The notes under the pieces: generated by a model
The model's database searches: none
What the model saw: the letters and a program-made list of their open reading frames with translations, nothing else
What the model was told of the DNA's origin: nothing
Program-made: the position numbers and the translations under genes
Part shown: one piece after another, positions 17,522 to 26,231 of the stretch
How the letters are laid out: every line of letters starts with the position of its first letter
How positions within the stretch are numbered: the first letter of the stretch is position 1
Source of the DNA: Streptomyces lavendulae subsp. lavendulae
Lineage (GTDB): Bacteria; Actinomycetota; Actinomycetes; Streptomycetales; Streptomycetaceae
Length of the DNA: 64,000 bases
Reading direction: 5' to 3'
Assembly: GCF_002803845.1 (NCBI RefSeq)
Contig: NZ_CP024985.1
Span: 3,658,001-3,722,000 of the forward strand

Positions 17522-18169
17522 CTACTTCTTGAGGGCGTCCATCGCCCGCTTGGTGATCTCGTGCACCTCACCGAGGGCGGCGATCGTCACCAGGAGGCCC
17601 TGCGACTTGTAGTAGTCGATGATCGGCTCGGTCTGCGTGTGGTAGACCTCCAGCCGGTTGCGGACCGTGGCCTCGGAGTCGTCGTCGCGCTGGTACAGCT
17701 CGCCGCCGCAGGTGTCGCAGACACCCTCGACCTTCGGCGCCGCGTACGTCACGTGGAAGACGTGCGAGGAGTCCAGGCGGCAGATCCGCCGGCCCGCGAT
17801 GCGCTTGACGACCTCGTCCTCCTCGACCTCCAGGTCGAGGACGGCGTCGAGCTTCATGCCCGCACCCTTGAGCATCTCGTCCAGGGCCTCGGCCTGGGAG
17901 ACGTTGCGCGGGAAGCCGTCGAGCAGGAAGCCGTTCGCGGCGTCCGGCTGCTCCATGCGGTCCTTGGCCATGCCGATGGTGATCTCGTCGGGGACGAGGT
18001 CACCGGCGTCCATGAACGCCTTCGCGCGCCGGCCCAGCTCGGTGTTCTGGCTGATGTTGGCGCGGAACAGGTCGCCCGTGGAGATGTGCGGGATCGACAG
18101 GTTCTTGGCAAGGAACGCGGCCTGCGTTCCCTTGCCCGCACCGGGGGGCCCGACGAGGACGATTCGCAT
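17522..18169 (-). CDS. adk: Adenylate kinase
   Basis: Interconverts ATP + AMP and 2 ADP. The 215-aa protein starts MRIVLVGPPGAGKGTQ (P-loop) and has the AMP-binding STGDLFR and GFLLDGFPRN. The LID region contains CRLDSSHVFH...CDTC, a partial zinc-ligand set (three Cys plus His) resembling Gram-positive long-form kinases. The start codon overlaps the secY stop by one base (TGATG), indicating translational coupling. Confidence 0.98.
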   Translation of the reverse strand: MRIVLVGPPGAGKGTQAAFLAKNLSIPHISTGDLFRANISQNTELGRRAKAFMDAGDLVPDEITIGMAKDRMEQPDAANGFLLDGFPRNVSQAEALDEMLKGAGMKLDAVLDLEVEEDEVVKRIAGRRICRLDSSHVFHVTYAAPKVEGVCDTCGGELYQRDDDSEATVRNRLEVYHTQTEPIIDYYKSQGLLVTIAALGEVHEITKRAMDALKK

Positions 18170-19482
18170 CAGCGGAGGAACCCTTCGTAGTTGCGCTGCT
18201 GGAGCTGGCTCTCGATCTGCTTCACGGTTTCCAGACCCACACCCACGATGATGAGGATGCTCGTCCCGCCGAACGGGAAGTTCTGGTTCGCCCCGAAGCC
18301 CGCCAACGCCATTGTCGGCACGAGAGCGATCAGACCCAGGTACAGCGACCCCGGCCAGGTGATCCGGTTGAGTACGTAGCTCAGGTACTCGGCGGTGGGC
18401 CGGCCGGCGCGGATGCCCGGGATGAACCCACCATACTTCTTCATGTTGTCGGCAACTTCCTCGGGGTTGAACGAGATCGCCACGTAGAAGAACGCGAAGA
18501 AGACGATCAGGAGGAAGTAGGCGGCGATGTAGTACGGGTGGTCGCCCTTGACGAAGTGCTTCTGGATCCAGGTCGCCCAGCCGGCCTGCGAGCCGCTGAA
18601 CTGCACGATCAGTGCCGGGATGTACAGCAGCGACGAGGCGAAGATGACCGGGATGACACCGGCCTGGTTCACCTTGAGCGGGATGTAGGTGGACGTACCG
18701 CCGTAAGCCCGGCGGCCGATCATGCGCTTGGCGTACTGAACAGGGATCCTGCGCTGCGCCTGCTCGACGAAGACCACCAGGGCGACCATCGCGAGACCGA
18801 CCAGGATGACCACGCCGAACTCGACCCAGCCTCCAGCGATCTTGCCCTGGAGCTTGATCGTCCACAGCGCGCCGACGAAACCGGCGGCGATGGAGATGAA
18901 CATGAGGATCGACATGCCGTTGCCGATGCCGCGGTCGGTGATCAGCTCACCGAGCCACATGACGACACAGGTGCCGGCGGTCATGGTGATCACCATGACG
19001 ACCGTGGTGAAGATCGAGTGGTTCGGGACGATCTCCCGAGCGACCGGGCAGCTACCGAACAGGGCGCCGGTACGCGCGGTGGCGACCAGGCCGGTGCCCT
19101 GCAGGATCGCGAGCGCGACCGTCAAATAGCGCGTGTACTGAGTGATCTTCGCCGTGCCGGACTGCCCCTCTTTTTTGAGGTTCTCCAGCTTCGGGATGAC
19201 CACGGTCAGCAGCTGCAGGATGATGCTGGCGGTGATGTACGGCATGATGCCGAGCGCGAAGATCGTGATCTGCAGCAGCGCACCGCCGCTGAACATGTTG
19301 ACGAGACCGAAGAGGCTGTTGCTGGTGCCCATCGAGTCGACACAGATCTGAACGTTCTTGTAGCTCACGCCGGGTACCGGGATGTGGGACCCGAGCCGAT
19401 ACAGCACGATGATGCCGAGCGTGAAGAGCAGCTTCTTGCGCAGGTCGGGCGTCTTGAACGCCCGGGCGAACGCGGTGAGCAC
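18169..19482 (-). CDS. secY: Preprotein translocase subunit SecY
   Basis: The channel subunit of the Sec translocon. The 437-aa sequence has ten predicted transmembrane segments, with family landmarks such as GSHIPVPGV (plug region), FALGIMPYITASIILQLL, and NPEEVADNMKKYGGFIPGIRAGRPTAEYL in the last cytoplasmic loop. It starts at a GTG preceded by GCAGGAGGCACC, a strong ribosome site. It is separated from rplO by a terminator hairpin, so it probably heads the secY-adk-map unit. secE is encoded elsewhere in this window. Confidence 0.98.
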   Translation of the reverse strand: MLTAFARAFKTPDLRKKLLFTLGIIVLYRLGSHIPVPGVSYKNVQICVDSMGTSNSLFGLVNMFSGGALLQITIFALGIMPYITASIILQLLTVVIPKLENLKKEGQSGTAKITQYTRYLTVALAILQGTGLVATARTGALFGSCPVAREIVPNHSIFTTVVMVITMTAGTCVVMWLGELITDRGIGNGMSILMFISIAAGFVGALWTIKLQGKIAGGWVEFGVVILVGLAMVALVVFVEQAQRRIPVQYAKRMIGRRAYGGTSTYIPLKVNQAGVIPVIFASSLLYIPALIVQFSGSQAGWATWIQKHFVKGDHPYYIAAYFLLIVFFAFFYVAISFNPEEVADNMKKYGGFIPGIRAGRPTAEYLSYVLNRITWPGSLYLGLIALVPTMALAGFGANQNFPFGGTSILIIVGVGLETVKQIESQLQQRNYEGFLR

Positions 19483-19602
19483 GGTGCCTCCTGCGACCCC
19501 CGCGCTACTGCGTCAGAGGTGACGGTCTGAGGGATCGACGAATACGTACGAGCAAAGGTGCACGCCACCTTACCGGCGAGTGTGCCCCCCGTGGAACGAC
19601 CA

Positions 19603-19636
19603 ACCGGGGATGCCCCATATGTGAGGCATCCCCGGT
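19603..19636 (-). terminator. Terminator of the spc cluster, after rplO
   Basis: ACCGGGGATGCC at 19603-19614 pairs perfectly with GGCATCCCCGGT at 19625-19636 (12 bp, 10-nt loop). It lies between the rplO stop and the secY start and implies a separate secY promoter in the remaining ~120 nt. Confidence 0.75.
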
Positions 19637-19670
19637 CGGGTTTCTAGCTATTTGTCACAAGAGTTTCGTC

Positions 19671-20126
19671 TTAGACGAGCTCGGTGACGGTGCCGCCGGC
19701 AGCGGCAATCTTCTCCTTGGCGGAGGCGGAGACGGCGTCAACCGAAACCGTCAGCGCCACGGAGATCTCGCCCTGGCCCAGGACCTTGACGAGGCTGTTC
19801 TTGCGAACCGCGCCCTTGGCGACCAGGTCGGCCACCGTGACCTCTCCACCCTCGGGGTAGAGAGCGCCGAGCTTGTCCAGGTTGACAACCTGGAACTCGG
19901 TGCGGAACGGGTTCTTGAAGCCCTTGAGCTTCGGCAGGCGCATGTGGAGGGGCATCTGCCCACCCTCGAAGCGCTGCGGGATCTGGTAGCGGGCCTTCTG
20001 GCCCTTCGTACCACGACCTGCCGTCTTACCCTTCGACGCCTCACCACGACCGACACGGGTCTTCGCGGTCTTGGCACCGGGGGCGGGACGGAGGTTGTGG
20101 GCCTTCAGCGGGCTGCTCTCAGCCAT
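19671..20126 (-). CDS. rplO: 50S ribosomal protein L15
   Basis: A large-subunit assembly protein. Start at MAESSPLKAHNLRPAPGAK; the frame runs six codons further upstream into rpmD without conservation. It contains the Gly/Lys-rich GRGEASKGKTAGRGTKGQKAR, and MPLHMRLPKLKGFKNPF. 151 aa. Only one base separates it from the rpmD stop. Confidence 0.97.
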   Translation of the reverse strand: MAESSPLKAHNLRPAPGAKTAKTRVGRGEASKGKTAGRGTKGQKARYQIPQRFEGGQMPLHMRLPKLKGFKNPFRTEFQVVNLDKLGALYPEGGEVTVADLVAKGAVRKNSLVKVLGQGEISVALTVSVDAVSASAKEKIAAAGGTVTELV

Positions 20127-20127
20127 G

Positions 20128-20310
20128 TTAGTCAACCTCCTCAACCGTCACGAGGTGGCGGACGGTGTGCACCATTCCGCGGAACTCGGGGCGGTCCTCC
20201 TTGACGACGACGTCGTTCAGGCGCTTGAGCCCGAGCGAACGCAGCGTGTCGCGGTGGTTCTGCTTGCTGCCGATGTACGACTTCGTCTGCGTGATCTTGA
20301 GGCGGGCCAT
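20128..20310 (-). CDS. rpmD: 50S ribosomal protein L30
   Basis: The 60-aa protein MARLKITQTKSYIGSKQNHR has LRSLGLKRLNDVVV and ends in VTVEEVD, matching bacterial L30. Its ATG overlaps the rpsE stop by one base (TAATG). Confidence 0.97.
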   Translation of the reverse strand: MARLKITQTKSYIGSKQNHRDTLRSLGLKRLNDVVVKEDRPEFRGMVHTVRHLVTVEEVD

Positions 20311-20912
20311 TAGACACCCGCCCCAGCACGCGCACGAAGCAGGGCCGCGGGGGCGACGTCCTCAAGGGGCAGACCACGGCGAGCCGCGATCTCCTCGGGA
20401 CGCTGCAGGCCCTTGAGGGCCGCCACGGTCGCGTGCACGATGTTGATCGCGTTGGACGAGCCGAGCGACTTCGACAGGATGTCGTGAACGCCGGCGCACT
20501 CCAGAACGGCGCGCACCGGGCCACCGGCGATAACACCGGTACCGGGGGCGGCCGGCTTCAGCAGCACGACGCCCGCGGCACGCTCGCCCGTGATCGGGTG
20601 AGGGATGGTGCCCTGGATGCGCGGAACCTTGAAGAAGTTCTTCTTGGCTTCCTCGACACCCTTGGCAATGGCCGCGGGAACTTCCTTGGCCTTGCCGTAA
20701 CCGACACCTACGGTGCCGTCACCGTCACCCACCACGACGAGCGCGGTGAAGCTGAAGCGACGACCACCCTTGACAACCTTGGCGACACGGTTGATCGCGA
20801 CAACGCGCTCAACGTAAGCGGTCTTCTCGACGGCAGCACCACCGTCGCGACCCTTCCGGTCCCGCCGCTCGCCGCCACCGGCACCGCTTCCGCGGCGCTG
20901 GGGTCCAGCCAT
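20310..20912 (-). CDS. rpsE: 30S ribosomal protein S5
   Basis: A small-subunit protein that guards decoding accuracy. It has VVAINRVAKVVKGGRRFSFTALVVVGDG and GYGKAKEVPAAIAKG in the RNA-binding domain, and ECAGVHDILSKSLGSSNAIN in the C-terminal domain. The 200 aa include a Gly/Arg-rich N-terminal extension (AGPQRRGSGAGGGERRDRKG) typical of Streptomyces S5. Confidence 0.97.
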   Translation of the reverse strand: MAGPQRRGSGAGGGERRDRKGRDGGAAVEKTAYVERVVAINRVAKVVKGGRRFSFTALVVVGDGDGTVGVGYGKAKEVPAAIAKGVEEAKKNFFKVPRIQGTIPHPITGERAAGVVLLKPAAPGTGVIAGGPVRAVLECAGVHDILSKSLGSSNAINIVHATVAALKGLQRPEEIAARRGLPLEDVAPAALLRARAGAGV

Positions 20913-20957
20913 TGGATTACCTCTCTCTGTTACGTCCGTGAGTCCCGGAACCGGGGC

Positions 20958-21341
20958 TTAGAACTTCAGCCCGGCTTCGCGGGCGGCGTCAGCCAGAGCG
21001 GCAATGCGCCCGGCGTATCGGTTGCCACCGCGGTCGAACACGACGGTCTCGACACCCGCAGCCTTGGCACGCTCGGCGACGAGCGCGCCGACAGCCTGGG
21101 CCTGGGCGCTCTTGTCGCCTTCGCCACCGCGGATCGAAGCGTCCAGGGTCGACGCGGACGCCAGGGTGTGGCCCTGGAGGTCGTCGATGACCTGAGCAAC
21201 GATGTTGCGGTTCGAACGCGTCACGACGAGGCGCGGACGCTCCGCCGTACCCGAGACGTTCTTGCGGATGCGGATGTGGCGGCGAGCCTTGGCAGCGCGC
21301 TTGTACGCGTCGCCCTTGGCGATCTTCACACCGTATGCCAT
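20958..21341 (-). CDS. rplR: 50S ribosomal protein L18
   Basis: A 5S rRNA-binding protein. The 127-aa sequence contains RIRKNVSGTAERPRLVVTRSNRNI, VIDDLQGHTLASAST, and VVFDRGGNRYAGRIAALADAAREAGLKF, the canonical C-terminus. It lies 45 nt upstream of rpsE and 2 nt after rplF. Confidence 0.97.
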   Translation of the reverse strand: MAYGVKIAKGDAYKRAAKARRHIRIRKNVSGTAERPRLVVTRSNRNIVAQVIDDLQGHTLASASTLDASIRGGEGDKSAQAQAVGALVAERAKAAGVETVVFDRGGNRYAGRIAALADAAREAGLKF

Positions 21342-21343
21342 GG

Positions 21344-21883
21344 CTACTTACCAGCCTTTCCGACCTTGCGGCGGATGACCTCGCCGGCGTACTTGACACC
21401 CTTGGCCTTGTACGGGTCGGGCTTCCGCAGCTTGCGGATGTTGGCGGCGACCTCGCCGACCTTCTGCTTGTCGATGCCCTCGACCGAGAACTTGGTGGGC
21501 GACTCGACCTTGAAGGAGATGCCCTCGGGCGCCTCGATCAGGATCGGGTGGCTGTAACCAAGCTGGAACTCCAGGTCGGAGCCCTTCGCGGCGACGCGGT
21601 AACCGACACCGCTGATCTCGAGCGCCTTCACGTAACCCGTGGTCACGCCGGTGATCATGTTCGCCACCAGCGTGCGGGACAGGCCGTGCAGGGCCTTGTT
21701 CTGACGCTCGTCGTTCGGGCGGGTGACGTTCAGAACGCCGTCCTCACCCTTGACGATCTCGATCGGCGCGGCGACGGTGTGGGCGAGGGAACCCTTGGGG
21801 CCCTTCACCTCGACCGTGCGGCCAACGATGGTGACGTCCACACCGGCGGGAACCTGGATGGGGAGCTTGCCGATTCGCGACAT
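21344..21883 (-). CDS. rplF: 50S ribosomal protein L6
   Basis: A two-domain large-subunit protein near the sarcin-ricin loop. MSRIGKLPIQVPAGVDVTI, VKGPKGSL, and the C-terminal RKPDPYKAKGVKYAGEVIRRK are diagnostic. 179 aa, 20 nt after rpsH. Confidence 0.98.
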   Translation of the reverse strand: MSRIGKLPIQVPAGVDVTIVGRTVEVKGPKGSLAHTVAAPIEIVKGEDGVLNVTRPNDERQNKALHGLSRTLVANMITGVTTGYVKALEISGVGYRVAAKGSDLEFQLGYSHPILIEAPEGISFKVESPTKFSVEGIDKQKVGEVAANIRKLRKPDPYKAKGVKYAGEVIRRKVGKAGK

Positions 21884-21903
21884 TGCTTTTCCTCCGTTCC
21901 CGA

Positions 21904-22302
21904 CTACCAGACGTAGGCGAGGACTTCCCCACCTACGCCCTTCTTGCCTGCCTGCTGGCCGGTCAGGAGACCGTGGGACGTGGAGATGATCGCCACGCCC
22001 AGGCCGCCGAGGACCTTCGGCAGGTTGGTGGACTTCGCGTACACGCGCAGACCGGGCTTCGAGATCCGCTTGATGCCCGCGATGGAGCGCTCACGGTTCG
22101 GCCCGAACTTCAGCTCGAGGACGAGGTTCTTGCCGACCTCGGCGTCCTCGACCTTCCAGCCGGTGATGAAACCCTCCTGCTTGAGGATCTCCGCGATGTG
22201 CGACTTGATCTTGCTGTGCGGCATCACCACGGTGTCGTGGTACGCCGAGTTAGCGTTACGCAGACGGGTCAGCATGTCTGCGATCGGGTCAGTCATGGTC
22301 AT
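21904..22302 (-). CDS. rpsH: 30S ribosomal protein S8
   Basis: Binds 16S helix 21 and in E. coli represses the spc operon. Start at MTMTDPIADMLTRLRNANSA; upstream open codons are not conserved. The C-terminal STSHGLLTGQQAGKKGVGGEVLAYVW is typical. 132 aa. It is preceded by a 223-nt gap after rpsN, where an additional promoter or control site could lie; nothing specific was recognised there. Confidence 0.97.
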   Translation of the reverse strand: MTMTDPIADMLTRLRNANSAYHDTVVMPHSKIKSHIAEILKQEGFITGWKVEDAEVGKNLVLELKFGPNRERSIAGIKRISKPGLRVYAKSTNLPKVLGGLGVAIISTSHGLLTGQQAGKKGVGGEVLAYVW

Positions 22303-22525
22303 GAAGTGGCCTTCGGCCTCTCTCGCCGGGGTTTCCTGTATGCGCCATCCCTCTCCCCACTCAGAGGCGGGACGGGTGCGGCGCGGGGACCTACGGCGTA
22401 GTAAGTCGTTATGGGCGGCGGACGCCCAACCACACAAGCCTAAGGCATGCGCGGCCGGGCACCCGCCGTCCAGATGCTTACCGAGAGTGCCTGGTACTCC
22501 TCAAGTCCTTGCGGACGAGAGGGAA

Positions 22526-22711
22526 TTACCAGGAGCTCTTGGTCACGCCCGGCAGCTCGCCACGGTGAGCCATCTCACGAAGGCACACGCGGCACAGGCC
22601 GAACTTGCGGTACACGGAGTGGGGACGACCGCAGCGCTGGCAGCGGGTGTACGCACGCACACCGAACTTGGGCTTGCGGGCAGCCTTCGCGATGAGAGCC
22701 TTCTTCGCCAT
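22526..22711 (-). CDS. rpsN: 30S ribosomal protein S14, zinc-binding type Z
   Basis: A 61-aa S14 of the short zinc-ribbon class: MAKKALIAKAARKPKFGVRAY, then CQRC and CRVC as the four zinc ligands, ending GVTKSSW. This is the C+ form; many actinobacteria also keep a zinc-independent S14 under Zur control elsewhere. Located between rplE and rpsH as expected. Confidence 0.97.
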   Translation of the reverse strand: MAKKALIAKAARKPKFGVRAYTRCQRCGRPHSVYRKFGLCRVCLREMAHRGELPGVTKSSW

Positions 22712-22716
22712 CTCGC

Positions 22717-23268
22717 TTACGCCTCCTTGAAGGGGAAGCCGAGGTGACGAAGGAGCGCGCGGCCCTCAGCGTCGTTGGTCGCCGTGGTGACCACGGTGAT
22801 GTCCATACCCCGGGTACGGTCGATCTTGTCCTGGTCGATCTCGTGGAACATGACCTGCTCCGTGAGACCGAAGGTGTAGTTGCCACGGCCGTCGAACTGC
22901 TTCGGCGACAGACCACGGAAGTCACGGATACGCGGCAGCGCGAGCGACAGCGTACGGTCCAGGAACTCCCACATGCGGTCACCACGGAGGGTGACGTGGC
23001 AGCCGATCGGCTGACCCTCGCGCAGCTTGAACTGCGCGATGGACTTGCGGGCCTTCGTGACGGCCGGCTTCTGACCGGTGATCGTCGTCAGGTCCTTGAT
23101 GGCGCCGTCGATCAGCTTGGAGTCGCGGGCGGCGTCGCCCACACCCATGTTGACCACGATCTTCACGAGGCCGGGGATCTGCATGACGTTCTCGTAGGAG
23201 AACTCTTCACGCAGCTTGCCCGCGATGTCCTCGCGGTACTTCGTCTTGAGACGCGGAGTGGTAGCCAT
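22717..23268 (-). CDS. rplE: 50S ribosomal protein L5
   Basis: A 5S rRNA-binding protein of the central protuberance. It contains YENVMQIPGLVKIVVNMGVG, TGQKPAVTKARKSIAQFKLREG, GNYTFGLTEQVMFHEI and RGMDITVVTTA. 183 aa. Its ATG overlaps the rplX stop by one base. Confidence 0.98.
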   Translation of the reverse strand: MATTPRLKTKYREDIAGKLREEFSYENVMQIPGLVKIVVNMGVGDAARDSKLIDGAIKDLTTITGQKPAVTKARKSIAQFKLREGQPIGCHVTLRGDRMWEFLDRTLSLALPRIRDFRGLSPKQFDGRGNYTFGLTEQVMFHEIDQDKIDRTRGMDITVVTTATNDAEGRALLRHLGFPFKEA

Positions 23269-23591
23269 CAGATGTCCTCACCCGTCCGCTTGGCAACGCG
23301 GATCTTGTTGCCCTCGTCGTCGAAGCGGAAACCGACGCGGGTGACGACCTTCTGGCCGTCCTTCTCCACAACCAGCTGAACGTTGCTGACGTGGATCGGC
23401 GCCTCGGTGATCACGATGCCACCGGTCTGCGAGCCACCAGCGGTCTGGCCGGCCTTGGTGTGCTTCTTGACCCGGTTGACACCCTCGACGAGGACGCGGT
23501 CGTTGGCGGGGAAGGCCGCGATGACCTTGCCCTGCTTGCCCTTGTCCTTACCGGTGATGACCTGAACCAGGTCGCCCTTCTTGATCTTCAT
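23268..23591 (-). CDS. rplX: 50S ribosomal protein L24
   Basis: An assembly-initiating protein with a KOW motif: MKIKKGDLVQVITGKDKGKQGKVIA. It continues with VEGVNRVKKHTK and GFRFDDEGNKIRVAKRTGEDI. 107 aa; two nt after rplN. Confidence 0.98.
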   Translation of the reverse strand: MKIKKGDLVQVITGKDKGKQGKVIAAFPANDRVLVEGVNRVKKHTKAGQTAGGSQTGGIVITEAPIHVSNVQLVVEKDGQKVVTRVGFRFDDEGNKIRVAKRTGEDI

Positions 23592-23593
23592 GC

Positions 23594-23962
23594 TTACAGC
23601 ACCTCCGGCGCGAGCGAGATGATCTTCATGAACTTCTTCTCGCGCAGCTCACGGCCCACCGGGCCGAAGATACGGGTGCCGCGAGGGTCGCCGTCGTTCT
23701 TCAGAATGACGGCGGCGTTCTCGTCAAAGCGGATGTACGAGCCGTCCTGGCGGCGACGCTCCTTGACGGTGCGAACGATGACCGCCTTGACGACGTCACC
23801 CTTCTTCACGTTGCCACCGGGGATCGCGTCCTTGACGGTGGCGACGATGACGTCACCGATGCCCGCGTAGCGGCGACCGGAACCACCGAGAACACGGATG
23901 CAAAGGATTTCCTTGGCACCAGTGTTGTCGGCGATACGCAGTCGCGACTCCTGCTGGATCAC
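23594..23962 (-). CDS. rplN: 50S ribosomal protein L14
   Basis: A highly conserved 122-aa protein: MIQQESRLRIADNTGAKEIL, GDVIVATVKDAIPGGNVKKGD, and GPVGRELREKKFMKIISLAPEVL. It lies 106 nt after rpsQ, one of the larger gaps inside the cluster. Confidence 0.98.
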   Translation of the reverse strand: MIQQESRLRIADNTGAKEILCIRVLGGSGRRYAGIGDVIVATVKDAIPGGNVKKGDVVKAVIVRTVKERRRQDGSYIRFDENAAVILKNDGDPRGTRIFGPVGRELREKKFMKIISLAPEVL

Positions 23963-24068
23963 GTGTATCTCCTGTTTGTCTGCCGGTTCCCGGCGGGGGC
24001 CTCACTCCGAAGAGCTACCGCCCCCACCGAGCCTGGCGGAACGAACCTAAGGGAAACCCCTCAGGTGC

Positions 24069-24350
24069 TTACTTGGCCTTCTCGAGGATCTCGACGATGC
24101 GCCAGCGCTTGCTCGCCGACAGCGGACGCGTCTCCATGATGAGGACGCGGTCGCCGACGCCGGCAGCGTTCTGCTCGTCGTGCGCCTTGAGCTTGTTCGT
24201 ACGGCGGATGACCTTGCCGTACAGGGCGTGCTTCACGCGGTCCTCGACGGCGACGACGACGGTCTTGTCCATCTTGTCGCTGACGACCAGGCCCTCACGG
24301 GTCTTGCGGAAGCCGCGCTCGGTCTTCTCAGTCACGTTGTTCTCGCTCAT
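24069..24350 (-). CDS. rpsQ: 30S ribosomal protein S17
   Basis: A 16S rRNA-binding OB-fold protein. It contains KTREGLVVSDKMDKTVVVAVE, HALYGKVIRRTNKLKAHDE and VLIMETRPLSASKRWRIVEI. 93 aa. Start overlaps the rpmC stop by one base (TGATG). Confidence 0.97.
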   Translation of the reverse strand: MSENNVTEKTERGFRKTREGLVVSDKMDKTVVVAVEDRVKHALYGKVIRRTNKLKAHDEQNAAGVGDRVLIMETRPLSASKRWRIVEILEKAK

Positions 24351-24574
24351 CAGGCGCTCTCCACCGTCTCGATACCGAGCTCACGCTCGTGCATCAGGGT
24401 GTAGATGCGAGCGATGTCCTTACGGACGGACTTGAGCCGGCCGTTGTTCTCCAGCTGACCCGTGGCCGCCTGGAAGCGGAGCTTGAACAGCTCCTCCTTG
24501 GCCTCGCGCAGCTTGCCAACGAGCTCCTCGTTGCCGAGCTCACGCAGCTCGGACGCCTTGGTTCCCGTCGCCAT
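24350..24574 (-). CDS. rpmC: 50S ribosomal protein L29
   Basis: A 74-aa helical protein near the tunnel exit: MATGTKASELRELGNEELVG, then KEELFKLRFQAATGQLENNG and RKDIARIYTLMHERELG. The ATG at 24574 overlaps the rplP stop (TGATG); a GTG one codon upstream is possible. Confidence 0.97.
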   Translation of the reverse strand: MATGTKASELRELGNEELVGKLREAKEELFKLRFQAATGQLENNGRLKSVRKDIARIYTLMHERELGIETVESA

Positions 24575-24993
24575 CACGACTCACCTGCCTCGCGCCGAAC
24601 AATCCGGCACTTCATCGGAAGCTTGTGAGCAGCGCGGGTGAGCGCCTCACGAGCAATCTTCTCGTTCGGGTAGGACAGCTCGAACATGACCCGACCCGGG
24701 TGCACGTTCGCGATCCACCACTCGGGAGAACCCTTACCGGAACCCATGCGGGTTTCGGCCGGCTTCTTCGTCAGCGGGCGGTCCGGGTAGATGTTGATCC
24801 AGACCTTGCCGCCACGCTTGATGTGGCGGGTCATCGCGATACGAGCCGCCTCGATCTGGCGGTTCGTGACATAGGCGGGGGTGAGCGCCTGGATACCGTA
24901 CTCGCCGAACGAGACCTCAGTACCGCCCTTGGCCATACCGCGGCGCTTCGGGTGGTGCTGCTTACGGTGCTTGACCCTACGAGGGATCAGCAT
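24574..24993 (-). CDS. rplP: 50S ribosomal protein L16
   Basis: A large-subunit protein at the A-site finger. MLIPRRVKHRKQHHPKRRGMAK, GEYGIQALTPAYVTNRQIEAAR and RMGSGKGSPEWWIANVHPGR are diagnostic. 139 aa; it lies 5 nt after rpsC. Confidence 0.98.
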   Translation of the reverse strand: MLIPRRVKHRKQHHPKRRGMAKGGTEVSFGEYGIQALTPAYVTNRQIEAARIAMTRHIKRGGKVWINIYPDRPLTKKPAETRMGSGKGSPEWWIANVHPGRVMFELSYPNEKIAREALTRAAHKLPMKCRIVRREAGES

Positions 24994-24998
24994 GTCGG

Positions 24999-25841
24999 TC
25001 AGGCCTCCGTTCCGGTGCTCTCGGCCGGAGCGGCGGCGGGAGCGTCGGCCTTGGGGGCCTCGACACCAGCAGCCTGCTGCGGCTTGCGGCCACCACGGCC
25101 GCCGCGCTCGCCACCACGGCCACCACGGCCGGCGGGACGGTCGCCAGCGCCCTGCGCGCCACGGGCCGGGCGGTTACCCGCACGGGCCGCAGCGTTCTCG
25201 GCGCGAACCTCGGCGATGTTCTTGACATCGCCCTTGTAGATCCAGACCTTCACACCGATACGGCCGAAGGTGGTCTTGGCCTCGAAGAAGCCGTAGTCCA
25301 CGTTCGCGCGCAGCGTGTGCAGCGGCACACGACCCTCGCGGTAGAACTCGGAGCGGGACATCTCGGCGCCGCCGAGACGGCCGCCACACTGGATCTTGAT
25401 GCCCTTGGCGCCGGCCTTCATCGTGCCCTGCATGCTCTTGCGCATGGCACGACGGAAGGAGACGCGGGAGGAGAGCTGCTCGGCCACGGCCTGGGCAACC
25501 AGCTGAGCGTCGAGCTCGGGGTTCTTGACCTCGAGGATGTTCAGCTGGACCTGCTTGCCCGTGAGCTTTTCGAGGTCACCGCGGATGCGGTCGGCCTCGG
25601 CGCCACGGCGGCCGATGACGATGCCCGGACGAGCGGTGTGGATGTCCACACGCACGCGGTCACGGGTGCGCTCGATCTCAACCTTCGAGATGCCGGCGCG
25701 CTCCATGCCGGACGTCATCATCCGACGGATGGCGACGTCTTCCTTGACGTAGTCCTTGTACAGCTTGTCGGCGTACCAACGCGACTTGAAGTCGGTGGTG
25801 ATGCCGAGCCGGAACCCGTGCGGGTTTACCTTCTGGCCCAT
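24999..25841 (-). CDS. rpsC: 30S ribosomal protein S3 with Arg/Gly-rich tail
   Basis: An mRNA-entry-site protein. MGQKVNPHGFRLGITTDFKS, the KH-domain GXXG-like VIGRRGAEADRIRGDLEKL, and KIQCGGRLGGAEMSRSEFYREGRVPLHTLRA identify it. At 280 aa it carries a C-terminal tail from about residue 215 rich in Arg, Gly and Ala (GRGGRGGERGGRGGRKPQQ), absent from E. coli S3 but usual in Streptomyces. Start overlaps the rplV stop by one base. Confidence 0.97.
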   Translation of the reverse strand: MGQKVNPHGFRLGITTDFKSRWYADKLYKDYVKEDVAIRRMMTSGMERAGISKVEIERTRDRVRVDIHTARPGIVIGRRGAEADRIRGDLEKLTGKQVQLNILEVKNPELDAQLVAQAVAEQLSSRVSFRRAMRKSMQGTMKAGAKGIKIQCGGRLGGAEMSRSEFYREGRVPLHTLRANVDYGFFEAKTTFGRIGVKVWIYKGDVKNIAEVRAENAAARAGNRPARGAQGAGDRPAGRGGRGGERGGRGGRKPQQAAGVEAPKADAPAAAPAESTGTEA

Positions 25842-26188
25842 TACCGGGAACCTTCCTTGCTGCTGACGACCACGGTGATGTGGCTGGTCCGCTTGCGGAT
25901 CCGGTAGGCACGGCCCTGGGCACGCGGACGGAACCGCTTCAGGGTCGGGCCCTCGTCCACGTACGCCTCGCTGATGACCAGCGTGGAGGCGTCCGGGTGG
26001 TTGTAGTTGTGTGCGGCGTTGGCAATGGCGCTGTCCAGCACCTTGCCGACCGGCACGCTCGCGGCCTGCGGGGCGAAACGCAGGACCGCCTGAGCCTCCG
26101 TGGCATCCATGCCACGGATAAGGTCCACCACTCGGCGGGCCTTCATGGGCGTGACGCGGATGTACCGCGCCTGGGCCCTGGCTTCCAT
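25841..26188 (-). CDS. rplV: 50S ribosomal protein L22
   Basis: A tunnel-constriction protein. Start at MEARAQARYIRVTPMKARRV; twelve upstream open codons are not conserved. It includes VDLIRGMDATEAQAVL and the tunnel-lining hairpin GPTLKRFRPRAQGRAYRIRK, with no macrolide-type deletion visible. 115 aa. Confidence 0.97.
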   Translation of the reverse strand: MEARAQARYIRVTPMKARRVVDLIRGMDATEAQAVLRFAPQAASVPVGKVLDSAIANAAHNYNHPDASTLVISEAYVDEGPTLKRFRPRAQGRAYRIRKRTSHITVVVSSKEGSR

Positions 26189-26231
26189 GGTTGTCCCTTC
26201 GGTGTAAGTCATAGTCATAACCACCCCGCCT

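Noticed and set aside
24577..24577. GTG one codon upstream as the rpmC start
   Set aside because: The ATG at 24574 gives the normal 74-aa L29 and the usual TGATG coupling; the GTG adds only one residue and cannot be excluded.
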